Assembly: GCF_000374565.1 (NCBI RefSeq) | Contig: NZ_KB894694.1 | Location: 62,001-126,000 of the forward strand | DNA from: Siminovitchia fordii DSM 16014 = CIP 108821 | GTDB taxonomy: Bacteria; Bacillota; Bacilli; Bacillales; Bacillaceae_C | Direction: 5' to 3' | Length of the DNA: 64,000 nucleotides | Shown here: positions 26,616 to 35,970 of the stretch, piece by piece | Numbering within the stretch: the first letter of the stretch is position 1 | Layout: each line of letters opens with the position of its first letter | Notes under the pieces: generated by a model | Told to the model about the DNA's origin: nothing | What the model saw: the letters and a program-made list of their open reading frames with translations, nothing else | Databases searched by the model: none | Made by a program: the position numbers and the translations under genes

Positions 26616-27713
26616 TTACAATGTTACTTCGGTCATTGTATCTATTTCCTCAAACTTTCCTTCTTGACCAATACGTAAGAATGCTCTCCTCTTTGATAAA
26701 TTGATAATAATGGAAAAGATTGTCTCCATTCTCCGATGTTCAGGAGCATTTTTATTTTGAAAGTGATTAATAGAGCTTGGTTTATTAAATGTATCTGACA
26801 GCCATCTCTCAAATGTTTTTTCATTGATGGATTCTTTAGTAGCTATGCTTGCTTTTATGAGTTGGTCGGCTCTTTTCTTTCTAAGAATGGAGTCTTCAAA
26901 TCTAAGTTCGTTCAAATCCTTTAACTTCTTTTTTAGTATCTCAGAACAAATATGGTTTGTATGAGCCAGCCATCCTTCATCGCCGCCTACATAATCAATT
27001 CCGAAAGGAGATACCTCCGGATTCACTGCCATCCCGTTTCCGTTGCCATCATCATACCCAATTAAAAAGCTGGCAGAGGCAGCAATTTGCCCGTTTGCAA
27101 CTTTGGAAATTGCTTCAGCTTGAGAATATGAATTTAAGACCGCCCTAGTCCCGAGATGAAGCGGGATCTCGTTTGTCCTTTTATCCGCAATAAGAGCATT
27201 AAAACATAGACCGACTCCAGCTGAATTGAAACCTATTTTTCCTATAATTCCCCCTTCGGTCACCATTGAGATACGTGGTTTAGATTTAGCTTGAATATCA
27301 AGTAACAGCAAACTATTCTTTTGTGTTGCCGTCCAATCCCAAGTTTGGCCAATGATCGTGTCGTTAATAATAGGGCTGGTAATAGCCATGGTCGTACAAC
27401 CATCAGAGTAAATATCACCTTTATTCGTCAGGGCGATTTCACTTCGGGCATTTAATGTCAAAATGTCTTCAAAATCTACTCCAGCACCATTCGCAATCCC
27501 TTCCATTTCTTCAACCATCTGTAAGTCATATTTTTCAATGGCATTTAAATGGAGCAACGCGAGTTCCTTGGCTTCAGACCAACTAATATTTTTAAATCCA
27601 TAAAAAAGCCTTTCATATGTTTCTAAGCTATTCATCACTTCTTGCTTACCTTTGCTTCCGTGGCAGAATCCTATTTCCTTCGCAGAACCTTGGAGATGCA
27701 GCTTCTTAATCAT
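26616..27713 (-). CDS. C45-family NTN hydrolase (copy 2)
   Basis: A 365-residue paralogue of the protein at 23452-24549, with the same layout: nucleophile Cys106 in SDGCTTMAI, TWDWTATQKNSLLLL and a TEGGIIGKIGFNSAGVG segment. It starts at ATG 27713 with GAGAGGAA upstream and lies 34 bases before binding protein copy 2 and 41 after dppF, so it is co-transcribed with the transporter. Hydrolysis of an imported N-acylated amine or peptide-like amide is the simplest idea; the true substrate is unknown. Confidence 0.85.
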   Translation of the reverse strand: MIKKLHLQGSAKEIGFCHGSKGKQEVMNSLETYERLFYGFKNISWSEAKELALLHLNAIEKYDLQMVEEMEGIANGAGVDFEDILTLNARSEIALTNKGDIYSDGCTTMAITSPIINDTIIGQTWDWTATQKNSLLLLDIQAKSKPRISMVTEGGIIGKIGFNSAGVGLCFNALIADKRTNEIPLHLGTRAVLNSYSQAEAISKVANGQIAASASFLIGYDDGNGNGMAVNPEVSPFGIDYVGGDEGWLAHTNHICSEILKKKLKDLNELRFEDSILRKKRADQLIKASIATKESINEKTFERWLSDTFNKPSSINHFQNKNAPEHRRMETIFSIIINLSKRRAFLRIGQEGKFEEIDTMTEVTL

Positions 27714-27754
27714 AAGATGTATTCCTCTCTCTTATTTTATCTCACCCTTAAAAA

Positions 27755-28738
27755 CTAGTTGTACAGGTGGCAAGCAACCTGGTGGCCATTTTCTCCTTGA
27801 CTGATTGTTGGAATTTCCGATTTACAACGATCCATGGCGTAAGGACACCGGGTATGAAAAACACATCCTGACGGCAGATTTGTTGGAGAGGGGACATCTC
27901 CTTTAATGACAATTCTTTCTTTTTTTCTATGAGGATTGGCAATCGGTATGGCAGATAGCAAGGCCTGGGTATAAGGGTGCATTGGATTTTTAAAAAGTTC
28001 ATCAGTTGGTGCCAATTCTACAATACTGCCCAAATACATTACTCCGATTCGATCGGAAATATGGCGAACAACACTTAGATCATGGGCAATAAATAAATAG
28101 GCTTGTTCAAATTCTTCCTGTAATTCTTGCAATAAATTAATCACCTGTGATTGTATAGAAACATCCAGAGCGGAAACGGGCTCATCACATATAATGACTT
28201 TTGGGGTGACAGCGAGTGCTCGCGCGAGTCCAATCCGTTGTCTTTGTCCTCCCGAAAACTCATGGGGATACCGGTAATATTGATCTCTGCGTAATCCGAC
28301 CTTGTTTAATAGGTCCATGGCTTTTTCCATTCTTTCAGCCTTTGTACCGATACCTTGAATCTTCATGGGCTCCTCTATGCTGTAACCAATTCTTTTTTTA
28401 GGATTCAGTGAAGAATGTGGATCCTGAAAGACCATTTGCATTTCTTTCCTTATCGGCATAAATGCCTTCTCTTTTAATTGAAAGATATCCTTCCCCTTAT
28501 ATAAGGCGGTCCCAGAGGTAGGTTCTGTCAATCGTAAAATTGTTCTTCCGGTAGTACTTTTACCGCAGCCCGATTCTCCAACAAGCCCTAATGTCTCTTT
28601 TTCATATAAATCAAACGTTACATTATTAACCGCCTTAACCTGTCCAGTAACTTTGCCAAGCGGATTAGTTATTGGAAAATGTTTTTGTAAGTTTTTTACC
28701 TGGAGGAGAGGTTCCTGTTTCTCATACTGTTGCTGCAT
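27755..28738 (-). CDS. dppF: oligopeptide ABC transporter ATP-binding protein DppF/OppF
   Basis: A 327-residue ATPase: Walker A GESGCGKSTTGR, signature FSGGQRQRIGLARAL, Walker B VIICDEPVSALD, and the C-terminal oligopeptide-transporter extension with the cysteine cluster GCVFHTRCPYAMDRC, which in this family can bind an iron-sulphur cluster. ATG 28738 is used, nine bases after AAAGGAGG; the GTG at 28747 is too near that site. It overlaps the end of dppD by 17 bases. Confidence 0.9.
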   Translation of the reverse strand: MQQQYEKQEPLLQVKNLQKHFPITNPLGKVTGQVKAVNNVTFDLYEKETLGLVGESGCGKSTTGRTILRLTEPTSGTALYKGKDIFQLKEKAFMPIRKEMQMVFQDPHSSLNPKKRIGYSIEEPMKIQGIGTKAERMEKAMDLLNKVGLRRDQYYRYPHEFSGGQRQRIGLARALAVTPKVIICDEPVSALDVSIQSQVINLLQELQEEFEQAYLFIAHDLSVVRHISDRIGVMYLGSIVELAPTDELFKNPMHPYTQALLSAIPIANPHRKKERIVIKGDVPSPTNLPSGCVFHTRCPYAMDRCKSEIPTISQGENGHQVACHLYN

Positions 28739-29735
28739 TATGTTCACCCTCCTTTTTTAAAAACTCATCAGCCTTCCAACATCTCACTTTTTGTCCATTA
28801 TCTATTTCTTGTAGGACAGGTGCTTGACTCGTACAGTGATCGTCAGCAAATGCACATCTTGGGGCAAAACGGCAACCAGTTGGAACAGCCGTTAAAGGAG
28901 GAACCACTCCTTTAATCACGTGCAGTTTTTCCGTCCGGTCTCCGTCAAGCTGCGGAATCGACTTCAAAAGCCCCTTTGTATAAGGATGGAGCGGGCGGGA
29001 AAATAGTGCCCCCACCTCTCCCTCTTCAATCACCTGTCCAAGATACATGACGACCACCCGCTGACAAACTTCAGCTACGACACCAAGGTCGTGAGTGATC
29101 ATCATCACTCCCATTTCCAGCTCTGTTTTCAATTCATCGATAAGGTCCAAAATTTGGGCTTGAATCGTAACATCGAGAGCAGTGGTCGGCTCATCTGCAA
29201 TAAGTACTTTGGGCCTGCATGCCAAGGCCATGGCGATTAATACCCTCTGCCTCATTCCACCAGATAGTTCATGAGGATATTCATTGATTCTTTTTTCAGG
29301 AGCAGGTATGCCAGTAAGCCTCAGCATTTCTTCAGCTTTTTTATATGCTTCACCTTTACTCACTTTTTGGTGGATAACAATCACTTCAGCTATTTGATCC
29401 CCAATTGTTTGCACTGGATTCAAAGAAGTCATAGGGTCCTGAAAAACCATGGAAATTTTATTCCCACGTATATCCCGCATTTCAGCTTTGCTAAGCTGCA
29501 GTAAATTTTTCCCTTCGAACAGGACTTCACCTTCATATTTTGTTGTTTTTTCATTTAATAATCTCATGATTGATTCGGAGGTTACACTTTTACCGCATCC
29601 GGATTCCCCTACAATCCCTATAGTCTCTCCTTTGTTCACTCTAAAGGTGACATCATCAACTGCAGTGACAGGCCCTTCTTCGGTAGCAAAGGTCGTTTTT
29701 AAATGATTAACTTCTAACAGTGACTGACTGGACAT
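28722..29735 (-). CDS. dppD: oligopeptide ABC transporter ATP-binding protein DppD/OppD
   Basis: A 337-residue ATPase with Walker A GESGCGKSVTSE, signature LSGGMRQRVLIAMAL, Walker B LIADEPTTALD and the cysteine-bearing tail GCRFAPRCAFADDHC. It pairs with DppF to power the DppBC permease. ATG 29735 follows AAGGAGG at six bases. Its ribosome binding region and overlap with dppF point to coupled translation. Confidence 0.9.
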   Translation of the reverse strand: MSSQSLLEVNHLKTTFATEEGPVTAVDDVTFRVNKGETIGIVGESGCGKSVTSESIMRLLNEKTTKYEGEVLFEGKNLLQLSKAEMRDIRGNKISMVFQDPMTSLNPVQTIGDQIAEVIVIHQKVSKGEAYKKAEEMLRLTGIPAPEKRINEYPHELSGGMRQRVLIAMALACRPKVLIADEPTTALDVTIQAQILDLIDELKTELEMGVMMITHDLGVVAEVCQRVVVMYLGQVIEEGEVGALFSRPLHPYTKGLLKSIPQLDGDRTEKLHVIKGVVPPLTAVPTGCRFAPRCAFADDHCTSQAPVLQEIDNGQKVRCWKADEFLKKEGEHNAATV

Positions 29736-29775
29736 CTTCAACCTCCTTAAGTGTGGTTCTTTACCTGGCTATTCA

Positions 29776-30675
29776 TTATTTTTTTGCTTTATTCGATTGA
29801 GGGTCAATCAGATCTCGTATACCGTCTCCAAGCAGATTGGAGCCTAAAACAGCCAGCAAAAGAAATATGCCTGGAAATACAGTCATCCACCACGCCGTTT
29901 GAATGACACTTTTTCCGTCATATAAAATATTGCCCCAACTTGGCTCTGGTACCGGTATTCCCGCACCTAAGAAGCTTAATGATGCTTCTATAATCATGGA
30001 AACTGAAAATACATATGTGATTTGGACAATCAGAGGAGTAAGAACATTTGGCGCAATATGTGACCAAATGATCTTCCAAGAACTTGCTCCTTGGGCTCTT
30101 GCGGCCTCTATATAAGTCTGTTCTTTCACTACAAGAGCAGCCGAACGGACAATTCGCGCCACACCTGGTGTTTCAACAATGACAATGGCAATGACTACAT
30201 TAATTGGTTTAGGTCCCATTACCGCCATAATGGCAATCGCCAGCAAAATTGAAGGAAATGCCATTAAACCATCAGCAATTCTCATCAAAATATGATCTAG
30301 TACCCGGTAATAAGAAGAATACATGCCAATAAATAGACCAAGGAAACCAGTAATGATTGCTACGGAAAGCCCCACAGCCAAAGACACTCTAGCTCCATAA
30401 ACCACACGGCTGAAAATATCTCGACCAAAGTTATCTGTACCAAACCAATGCGTTGCATCTGGTGGTTTTAAACGGTTTACGGCCTCCAAATCATATGGGG
30501 TAAATTGGGCAATAAGTGGAGCAAAAAGTGCTAGCAAGGTGATGAGAAAAATAATCCCCCCGCCAATTACAACCATTTTATTAGCCCAAACTCGTCTGAG
30601 AAATAAAGCTCGTCTTTCTTTTGTGATTTCTTTTTTTCGCCCTTCCACATTCTGTTCTATTGCGTTTGAAATCAT
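29776..30675 (-). CDS. dppC: oligopeptide ABC transporter permease DppC/OppC
   Basis: A 299-residue permease with six membrane helices. The N-terminal cytoplasmic segment is charged, then HWFGTDNFGRDIFSRVVYGAR marks the family (in two halves around GRDIF), and the coupling motif EAARAQGASSWKIIWSHIAPN contacts the ATPases. It starts 11 bases after dppB ends. Confidence 0.9.
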   Translation of the reverse strand: MISNAIEQNVEGRKKEITKERRALFLRRVWANKMVVIGGGIIFLITLLALFAPLIAQFTPYDLEAVNRLKPPDATHWFGTDNFGRDIFSRVVYGARVSLAVGLSVAIITGFLGLFIGMYSSYYRVLDHILMRIADGLMAFPSILLAIAIMAVMGPKPINVVIAIVIVETPGVARIVRSAALVVKEQTYIEAARAQGASSWKIIWSHIAPNVLTPLIVQITYVFSVSMIIEASLSFLGAGIPVPEPSWGNILYDGKSVIQTAWWMTVFPGIFLLLAVLGSNLLGDGIRDLIDPQSNKAKK

Positions 30676-30686
30676 ATCCTCACCCC

Positions 30687-31637
30687 CTACTTTTTATTTA
30701 ACCGAACCCTTGGATCTACGACGCCATATAATAAGTCAACTAATAGATTAATGAATACATAAGTTGCCGCGATTAATAGAACCGTACCTTGAATTAAAAC
30801 GTAATCTCTGCGTTGTATAGCGTTTACAATAAGTTGTCCTATTCCTGGTATATTGAAAACGACCTCAGTAACTACCGCTCCGGCTACTAAAGTGCCAAAA
30901 GCCTGGCCAACCACCGTTAAGATTGGGATCAGCGCATTTCTAAAAGCATGTTTGTAAATGATTACTCTTTCTTTCAATCCTTTTGCATGGGCTGTTTTAA
31001 TATAATTCATACTTAATATATCCAGCATGGAGGATCTGGTCATACGGGCAATTAATGCGGCTTGAATAGCTCCAAGGGTAATTGCCGGTAAAATGAGAAA
31101 CCTCAAGTGATTCCATAATCCTGCACTTAACGGTTGATATCCCGCAGCCGGAAGCCAATGCAATTCTACTGCAAATAAAAGGATTAGCAGAAGTCCAAGC
31201 AAAAAACTGGGTATAGAGATGCCAAGTAATGCGAATACCATGAAAAACTGATCTACTGCAGTCCCTCTCTTCGTAGCTGCCATAATTCCGAATGGAATAG
31301 CAATGATGATTGAGATCAGCTGTGCCAAAATAGCCAGGGATAAAGTAGGGCCTAAATGGCTTGTAAACGCTGTCAAAACAGGCATATCCAGATATAGGGA
31401 GTCCCCTAAATCACCTACCAAAATTCCGCTAAACCAATTGAGGAACTGTTGATAAATCGGTAAGTCTAAACCAAGCTCCGCCTGCAGCGCTTTAATATCT
31501 TCCGGCAGAGCTTCAGGCCCCAGAATGATTGATGCCGGATCACCAGGTGTCAGGTGTATTAAGAAAAAAACAACAATTGCCACTACAAGCATTACCGGAA
31601 TAAGAGAGAGTAACCTCTGTAGTATATATATTCTCAA
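30687..31637 (-). CDS. dppB: oligopeptide ABC transporter permease DppB/OppB
   Basis: A 316-residue permease with six membrane helices, GDPASIILG loop and the coupling segment KTAHAKGLKERVIIYKHAFRN. The start is set to TTG 31637, giving an opening MRIYILQRLLSLIPV that is normal for this family and well spaced from GAGGAGGGG; the longer frame to 31664 would place that ribosome binding site inside the gene. It is first in the operon, about 120 bases downstream of the terminator at 31757-31787. Confidence 0.88.
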   Translation of the reverse strand: MRIYILQRLLSLIPVMLVVAIVVFFLIHLTPGDPASIILGPEALPEDIKALQAELGLDLPIYQQFLNWFSGILVGDLGDSLYLDMPVLTAFTSHLGPTLSLAILAQLISIIIAIPFGIMAATKRGTAVDQFFMVFALLGISIPSFLLGLLLILLFAVELHWLPAAGYQPLSAGLWNHLRFLILPAITLGAIQAALIARMTRSSMLDILSMNYIKTAHAKGLKERVIIYKHAFRNALIPILTVVGQAFGTLVAGAVVTEVVFNIPGIGQLIVNAIQRRDYVLIQGTVLLIAATYVFINLLVDLLYGVVDPRVRLNKK

Positions 31638-31756
31638 ACTAATCCCCTCCTCTTTGTCCATCATCTTTTTTTGATCGCTAGAATGATAACCCTTTCATCA
31701 TCATCTACAACTTGTAATTGCCTCTCACAATCCTATTGTTTGTATTATAAAAAAAA

Positions 31757-31787
31757 TCCTAACAATAATTTTGCATTATTGTTAGGA
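31757..31787 (-). terminator. terminator of the kinase / regulator / membrane protein operon
   Basis: A perfect 12-base stem, TCCTAACAATAA with its complement and a seven-base loop, is followed on the minus strand by eight T residues. The stop codon of the membrane protein gene lies inside the stem. A decayed copy exists at 24787-24830. Confidence 0.9.
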
Positions 31788-32840
31788 CTTTTTTAACTTT
31801 AATGACATCCTTCTTTTCAGACTGCTAATCATTTGCATGATAAACGCTGCCATTACAAGGAGGCTTATTAAACAGCCGAAAAACACATAAATAAACAGAA
31901 GACTATAATGAAAAAAAATAAGGACTGTTAGAAAGGCGGCTATCAAAATAAATACAAAAGATTTGCTAAGAAATGTGTTTTCTTTTCTTTCATTTAGAAT
32001 TGGAGGAAGCGAATCAATTAATATGATTAGAGTGCTGAAATAAAGGACTATACAGAAAACTTTAAAGACTATTGCCAGAGAGAACTTCTCTACAAGCAAT
32101 ATGAATAATTCATTCGCTTGACTGTAGTCTAAATTTTGTGTGATAGCAACAACATTCACTGTCGCAAAAGCTAGTATAAAAGTACAATAGATGAAAACTG
32201 CCATTGAGAATTTAAAAATTACTTTATAAAAACTTTGACCGGTGTACTTATCAATGACTTCCCGTTGAAGCAACAGCTTTGAAAGAAATATTATAAAAGC
32301 AATCAGGAATAACATCCACAGGCTTTTTGAATCGTGATTCAGGACCTGAGGCTGATAGTACAAAAGATTATGATATAAAGATTCTAGGCCTTTTTGCAAA
32401 TAAATATAAGTTGGGAGAAGTATCGCTAGGCCACTAATCAATATAAATCTTGTGTCTTTTATACTTTGCCTGAATTTCTGCCCTTTCGGGAGATAAACGG
32501 CACATATCATTAAAATAAAAGCAGTGGCAAAAATCGAGATGTACATATTTACATGAAATGCCGTATGGAAAATTAGACCACAGATAAAAAGGTGAAGAAC
32601 ATATATTTCAAGAACCCTAATTGTTGTAATAAATCTTCCCAATAAGGAACTTTTCTTTATTCTGAATGGCGATCTTTGCAATACGAAGAAAACTGCAAAG
32701 GCCAATAAAAAGGCAGAAACAATCACTAAACTAGAAAAAACACCAAATCTAGTGACGACTTCTCCAATGATAAATATCATGCTGATGGATACCCAACTTG
32801 AAATTAAATAGGTGATGTTGATAGGTTTTAAGGGTTTCAT
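31782..32840 (-). CDS. multi-spanning membrane protein of unknown function
   Basis: A 352-residue protein with about ten predicted membrane helices and a basic tail (SSLKRRMSLKLKKS). No family was recognised. Start choice is uncertain: ATG 32840 is eight bases past the stop of the response regulator gene, allowing translational coupling, whereas a TTG at 32894 has poor ribosome binding and overlaps the regulator. The gene lies in a three-gene operon with a histidine kinase that lacks a sensor domain, so it may be the signal-sensing partner or a target of the pair. That is inference from position only. Confidence 0.6.
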   Translation of the reverse strand: MKPLKPINITYLISSWVSISMIFIIGEVVTRFGVFSSLVIVSAFLLAFAVFFVLQRSPFRIKKSSLLGRFITTIRVLEIYVLHLFICGLIFHTAFHVNMYISIFATAFILMICAVYLPKGQKFRQSIKDTRFILISGLAILLPTYIYLQKGLESLYHNLLYYQPQVLNHDSKSLWMLFLIAFIIFLSKLLLQREVIDKYTGQSFYKVIFKFSMAVFIYCTFILAFATVNVVAITQNLDYSQANELFILLVEKFSLAIVFKVFCIVLYFSTLIILIDSLPPILNERKENTFLSKSFVFILIAAFLTVLIFFHYSLLFIYVFFGCLISLLVMAAFIMQMISSLKRRMSLKLKKS

Positions 32841-32847
32841 CTTGGGC

Positions 32848-33564
32848 TTAAACCACTTTCCTGTTTCGATATTCTTTTGGTGTGCATCTGACAATCTTTT
32901 TAAAAGCGTTGCTAAAATAGTGCTGGCTGTTAAAGCCGCATTCTTCCGCTACTCGAAGTATGGACCAGTTTCTATTTTGCATCAGCAGTTTTTTTGCATT
33001 TTCAATTCTATAATTCAGCAAAAAATCAGAGAAATTTACACCTACCTCTTCTCTGAAAAGCCGGCTTAAGTAACTAACATTAATATGAAAGCTTTCAGCT
33101 ATCAAAGCTAGTCTCAGAGGTTCTTTATATTGCTCCTTTACGACCTGAATAACTGACCGGACAACTTCTGTGTAATTCTCGTGTTCAGGACATGTTTTCA
33201 GAAAGGTTTGCAATGCTTCCACTAATTCTCTTTCAATAACCGGTTTAACAAGGTAATCTAAAACTTTTAAATGTATAGACTGCTTAGCATAATCAAAGTT
33301 TTGAAATGCTGAAATGATGATAATTTCTAAATCAGGCATTAAAGACTTCAATTTCGTTGCAACTTCTAAGCCATTTCTACCGGGAAGCTTTATGTCCATA
33401 AGTGCCAATTGAAAAGAACCTTTTTCAAGCATATTTTGAGCTAATTCAATTGCCTCCGTCCCATAAAGTGCTTTATAAACTTTCCAAGTAGGAAAATGCA
33501 AGTGAACTAAAAACTCTAATTGTTCCAATTCTAAGGGTTCGTCATCCAATATTAGAATGTTCAT
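32848..33564 (-). CDS. response regulator with AraC-type DNA-binding domain (YesN-like)
   Basis: A 238-residue regulator. The receiver domain (residues 1-120) has acidic pocket residues in ILDDEPLE, the phosphorylation aspartate in LMDIKLPGRNG, and LVKP near its end. The last 100 residues hold two helix-turn-helix units of the AraC family, with SYLSRLFREEVG and the signature GFNSQHYFSNAFKKI. It begins inside the end of the kinase gene after GGAGGGGAA. The likely target is the adjacent dpp operon. Confidence 0.88.
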   Translation of the reverse strand: MNILILDDEPLELEQLEFLVHLHFPTWKVYKALYGTEAIELAQNMLEKGSFQLALMDIKLPGRNGLEVATKLKSLMPDLEIIIISAFQNFDYAKQSIHLKVLDYLVKPVIERELVEALQTFLKTCPEHENYTEVVRSVIQVVKEQYKEPLRLALIAESFHINVSYLSRLFREEVGVNFSDFLLNYRIENAKKLLMQNRNWSILRVAEECGFNSQHYFSNAFKKIVRCTPKEYRNRKVV

Positions 33565-34345
33565 TCATTTCCCCTCCAAGATCATTCCTATTAAAAACTT
33601 TTGGCATTGACACAATAACTTTTCCGCCTTGCTCTTCATGTTGGCGATCCAGAGAGAATGTCATCTTTGCATCCTCGCCAAACAAAAGATGTAATCTTTT
33701 AGAGATATTTTTTAATCCTATGCCCACCCCGGACTGTTCTTCTAGTGGATTAAAAGCAAAACCGGGTCCGTTATCCTTAACAATTATTAATAGCCGACGT
33801 TCAGTAGCTTGTATCATAATCTTAACAACTCCCGGCCCCTCAAGGTTTTCAATTCCATGCTTAAATGCATTTTCAACAAGTGTCTGTATTAGATATGGAA
33901 TAATGAGTATTTCCTCAATTCCCTCTTCAACATGCCATTCTACCCGCAGCCGATTCCCAAAACGAAGTTTTTGTATAGCTAAAAAATGGTTTGTATACTC
34001 GATTTCTTCTTTTAAAAAATAAAGTACCTGTTCCTGGTCATATTTTGAACGTAAATATAGGACCATATGTTCAAAGACCTCTTCTAGACGGTCATACTTT
34101 TTTAAACGTATTAAACTAAACATAGAATTTAAAGCATTAAATAAAAAATGAGGTTGTATCTGTTGATTAAGTCTGACATATCTGGTAGTTTCCAACTCTT
34201 TTTCCAATAATACTTTAGAGTTCTCCACCTCCAGTAAGTAAATTTGTTTTTCAAACGTATTAAATATGATTAATATAAGTACACCAATCACAGGACCCAG
34301 AATACTGATTAGTATAAACAGAAAAAAATTCTCGTACGAAACCAT
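33542..34345 (-). CDS. short LytS/YesM-type sensor histidine kinase
   Basis: A 267-residue kinase. One membrane helix occupies residues 7-30; a short coiled segment precedes the phosphoacceptor motif QIQPHFLFNALNSM (His near residue 66). The ATPase domain has NAFKHGIENL, a DNGPGF box and GVGIGLKNISKRL. There is no extracellular or PAS sensor domain, which is unusual for YesM-type kinases, so sensing probably relies on a partner such as the downstream membrane protein. It overlaps the regulator gene by 23 bases. Confidence 0.85.
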   Translation of the reverse strand: MVSYENFFLFILISILGPVIGVLILIIFNTFEKQIYLLEVENSKVLLEKELETTRYVRLNQQIQPHFLFNALNSMFSLIRLKKYDRLEEVFEHMVLYLRSKYDQEQVLYFLKEEIEYTNHFLAIQKLRFGNRLRVEWHVEEGIEEILIIPYLIQTLVENAFKHGIENLEGPGVVKIMIQATERRLLIIVKDNGPGFAFNPLEEQSGVGIGLKNISKRLHLLFGEDAKMTFSLDRQHEEQGGKVIVSMPKVFNRNDLGGEMNEHSNIG

Positions 34346-34420
34346 ATACTCACCGTTTCAATTATAATTTGGTCTATATTACTAAAAAACCAGCTTATTG
34401 GCTAGTGACCAGAAAAAATG

Positions 34421-34443
34421 AGCAGCCCCTTGTTGTAGGCTGC
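34421..34443 (-). terminator. terminator after the gabD operon
   Basis: On the minus strand GGCAGCC pairs with GGCTGCT after a ten-base loop and is followed by CATTTTTTCT. It lies downstream of the APC permease gene and before the histidine kinase gene on the same strand, so it separates the two operons. Confidence 0.65.
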
Positions 34444-34483
34444 CCCTCTTTTCCATATTGGTCGCTGCTTTCTTAATCTATTT

Positions 34484-35836
34484 TCAACTTGTCATTCTAT
34501 CAGCCTCGTCCACACCAAGATCTGTTATATCCCTGTTAAAGATCTTGGACATGATAAGCATGTAAATGACCCCAATGATTACCCACACAATTCCTCCAAT
34601 GAATGCATCGGCATGCAAGTGCGCCCACAGAACCCCTGTAAAAGCGGCACCAAGAGTAGGCATGACAATATATGAGAATACTTGTTTTGGGGTTTGGTAT
34701 TGTTTCTTTTTAAATACAAAATATGCGATGACAGACAAGTTCACGAATGTGAACGCTATCAAAGCACCGAAGTTAATGACAGCAGAGATCAACTCAAGGC
34801 TTGGCCCCATCGCGAGCAGGCTGACAAGTCCCACGAAAATGACGTTAAAAAGCGGCGTTCTGAACCTCGGATGTACGTATCCAAAGAGTTTTTTCGGCAA
34901 GACACCGTTTCTGCCCATTACGAACAGAAGTCTGGAAACACTTGAGTGTGAAGCCAGTCCGGATGCTATGGTCGCTGCAAATGCTCCGGATAGGAAGATC
35001 AATTGAAATACGACGCCACCGACGTACAATGCGATCTCAGGGAGCGTATCATCGACGACATTGAATACCGAAACGTCAGGGAATAATGTTTGTGCAAAGT
35101 ACGCGCCAATGAAAAATACGGCTCCCCCGATAAGGACAGTGAATGCGATCGCTTTTGGCATTACATTAATATCCTTTGCCTCTTCCGTATACATGGTGAT
35201 CGCATCAAAACCGATAAATGAAAAACATACAACTGTTGCACCGGTTAACACGGCGGTTATATGCATATTCGCCTGGAACAATGGCTGAATGGTTAAAAGG
35301 GTCCCTGTACCCATTCCTTTATAGAGCTGGATTGACCCTAATACAACAAAAGCGGCCATTAAAACCAAAGTAAAGATAACTAAAATGACGTTGACTCCTG
35401 ATGTTGATTTCATGCTGAACGCGTTGATGGCTGTTACAAAGGCGACATAGATGAGCACCCAAATCCATGCAGAAGCATCAGGAAAAAGAGATTCCATGTA
35501 CAACCTGATTATGACAGCGTTTACAAGCGGCAGAAGTAAATAGTCAAGCAATGAAGCCCAGCCGACAAGGAATCCCAAACGGGGACCCATCGTTTCCCGT
35601 GTATATGTGTAAGCAGAGCCTGCACTTGGAAATACTTTTACCATCTTTCCATAACTGATTGCCGTAAAAAGCATAACAATCAAACCTACGACATATGCCA
35701 AGGGGACAAGTCCGCCTGTTTGTTTGGAAACGATTCCAAATGTATCGAATACAACCGTAGGTGTCATATAACCCAAACCTAATGCAACGATTGCCCATAA
35801 ACCTAGGGATCTTTTCAATGATGTGTTTGTCCCCAT
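34484..35836 (-). CDS. APC-family permease, PuuP-like
   Basis: A 450-residue transporter with about twelve membrane helices. The first helix region has GYMTPTVVFDTFGIVSKQTGG; further conserved stretches are GSAYTYTRETMGPRLGFLVGW, FSFIGFDAITMYTEEAKD and SRLLFVMGRNGVLPKKLFGY (the first two shown in part). This pattern resembles the putrescine importer PuuP group of amino acid/polyamine/organocation permeases. GAGGAGGG precedes the ATG. It is the last gene of a block gabD-like dehydrogenase, GNAT, permease, which supports polyamine or GABA as substrate. Confidence 0.8.
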   Translation of the reverse strand: MGTNTSLKRSLGLWAIVALGLGYMTPTVVFDTFGIVSKQTGGLVPLAYVVGLIVMLFTAISYGKMVKVFPSAGSAYTYTRETMGPRLGFLVGWASLLDYLLLPLVNAVIIRLYMESLFPDASAWIWVLIYVAFVTAINAFSMKSTSGVNVILVIFTLVLMAAFVVLGSIQLYKGMGTGTLLTIQPLFQANMHITAVLTGATVVCFSFIGFDAITMYTEEAKDINVMPKAIAFTVLIGGAVFFIGAYFAQTLFPDVSVFNVVDDTLPEIALYVGGVVFQLIFLSGAFAATIASGLASHSSVSRLLFVMGRNGVLPKKLFGYVHPRFRTPLFNVIFVGLVSLLAMGPSLELISAVINFGALIAFTFVNLSVIAYFVFKKKQYQTPKQVFSYIVMPTLGAAFTGVLWAHLHADAFIGGIVWVIIGVIYMLIMSKIFNRDITDLGVDEADRMTS

Positions 35837-35910
35837 GTAACACCCTCCTCTATTCCCGTTTCTACCTAGTTTATTTTACTCATTCCAAAAGTACTATATT
35901 TAGAGGATAG

Positions 35911-35945
35911 TATTTTCGGATTAACATAGAGCTAATCCGAAAATA
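35911..35945. other. intergenic hairpin between GNAT and permease genes
   Basis: TATTTTCGGATTA pairs perfectly with TAATCCGAAAATA around a nine-base loop. No T run follows on the minus strand, so it may be an mRNA processing or stability element, or a weak attenuator, rather than a full terminator. Confidence 0.6.
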
Positions 35946-35970
35946 TCCATCTATCATTTTTATTAAACGA

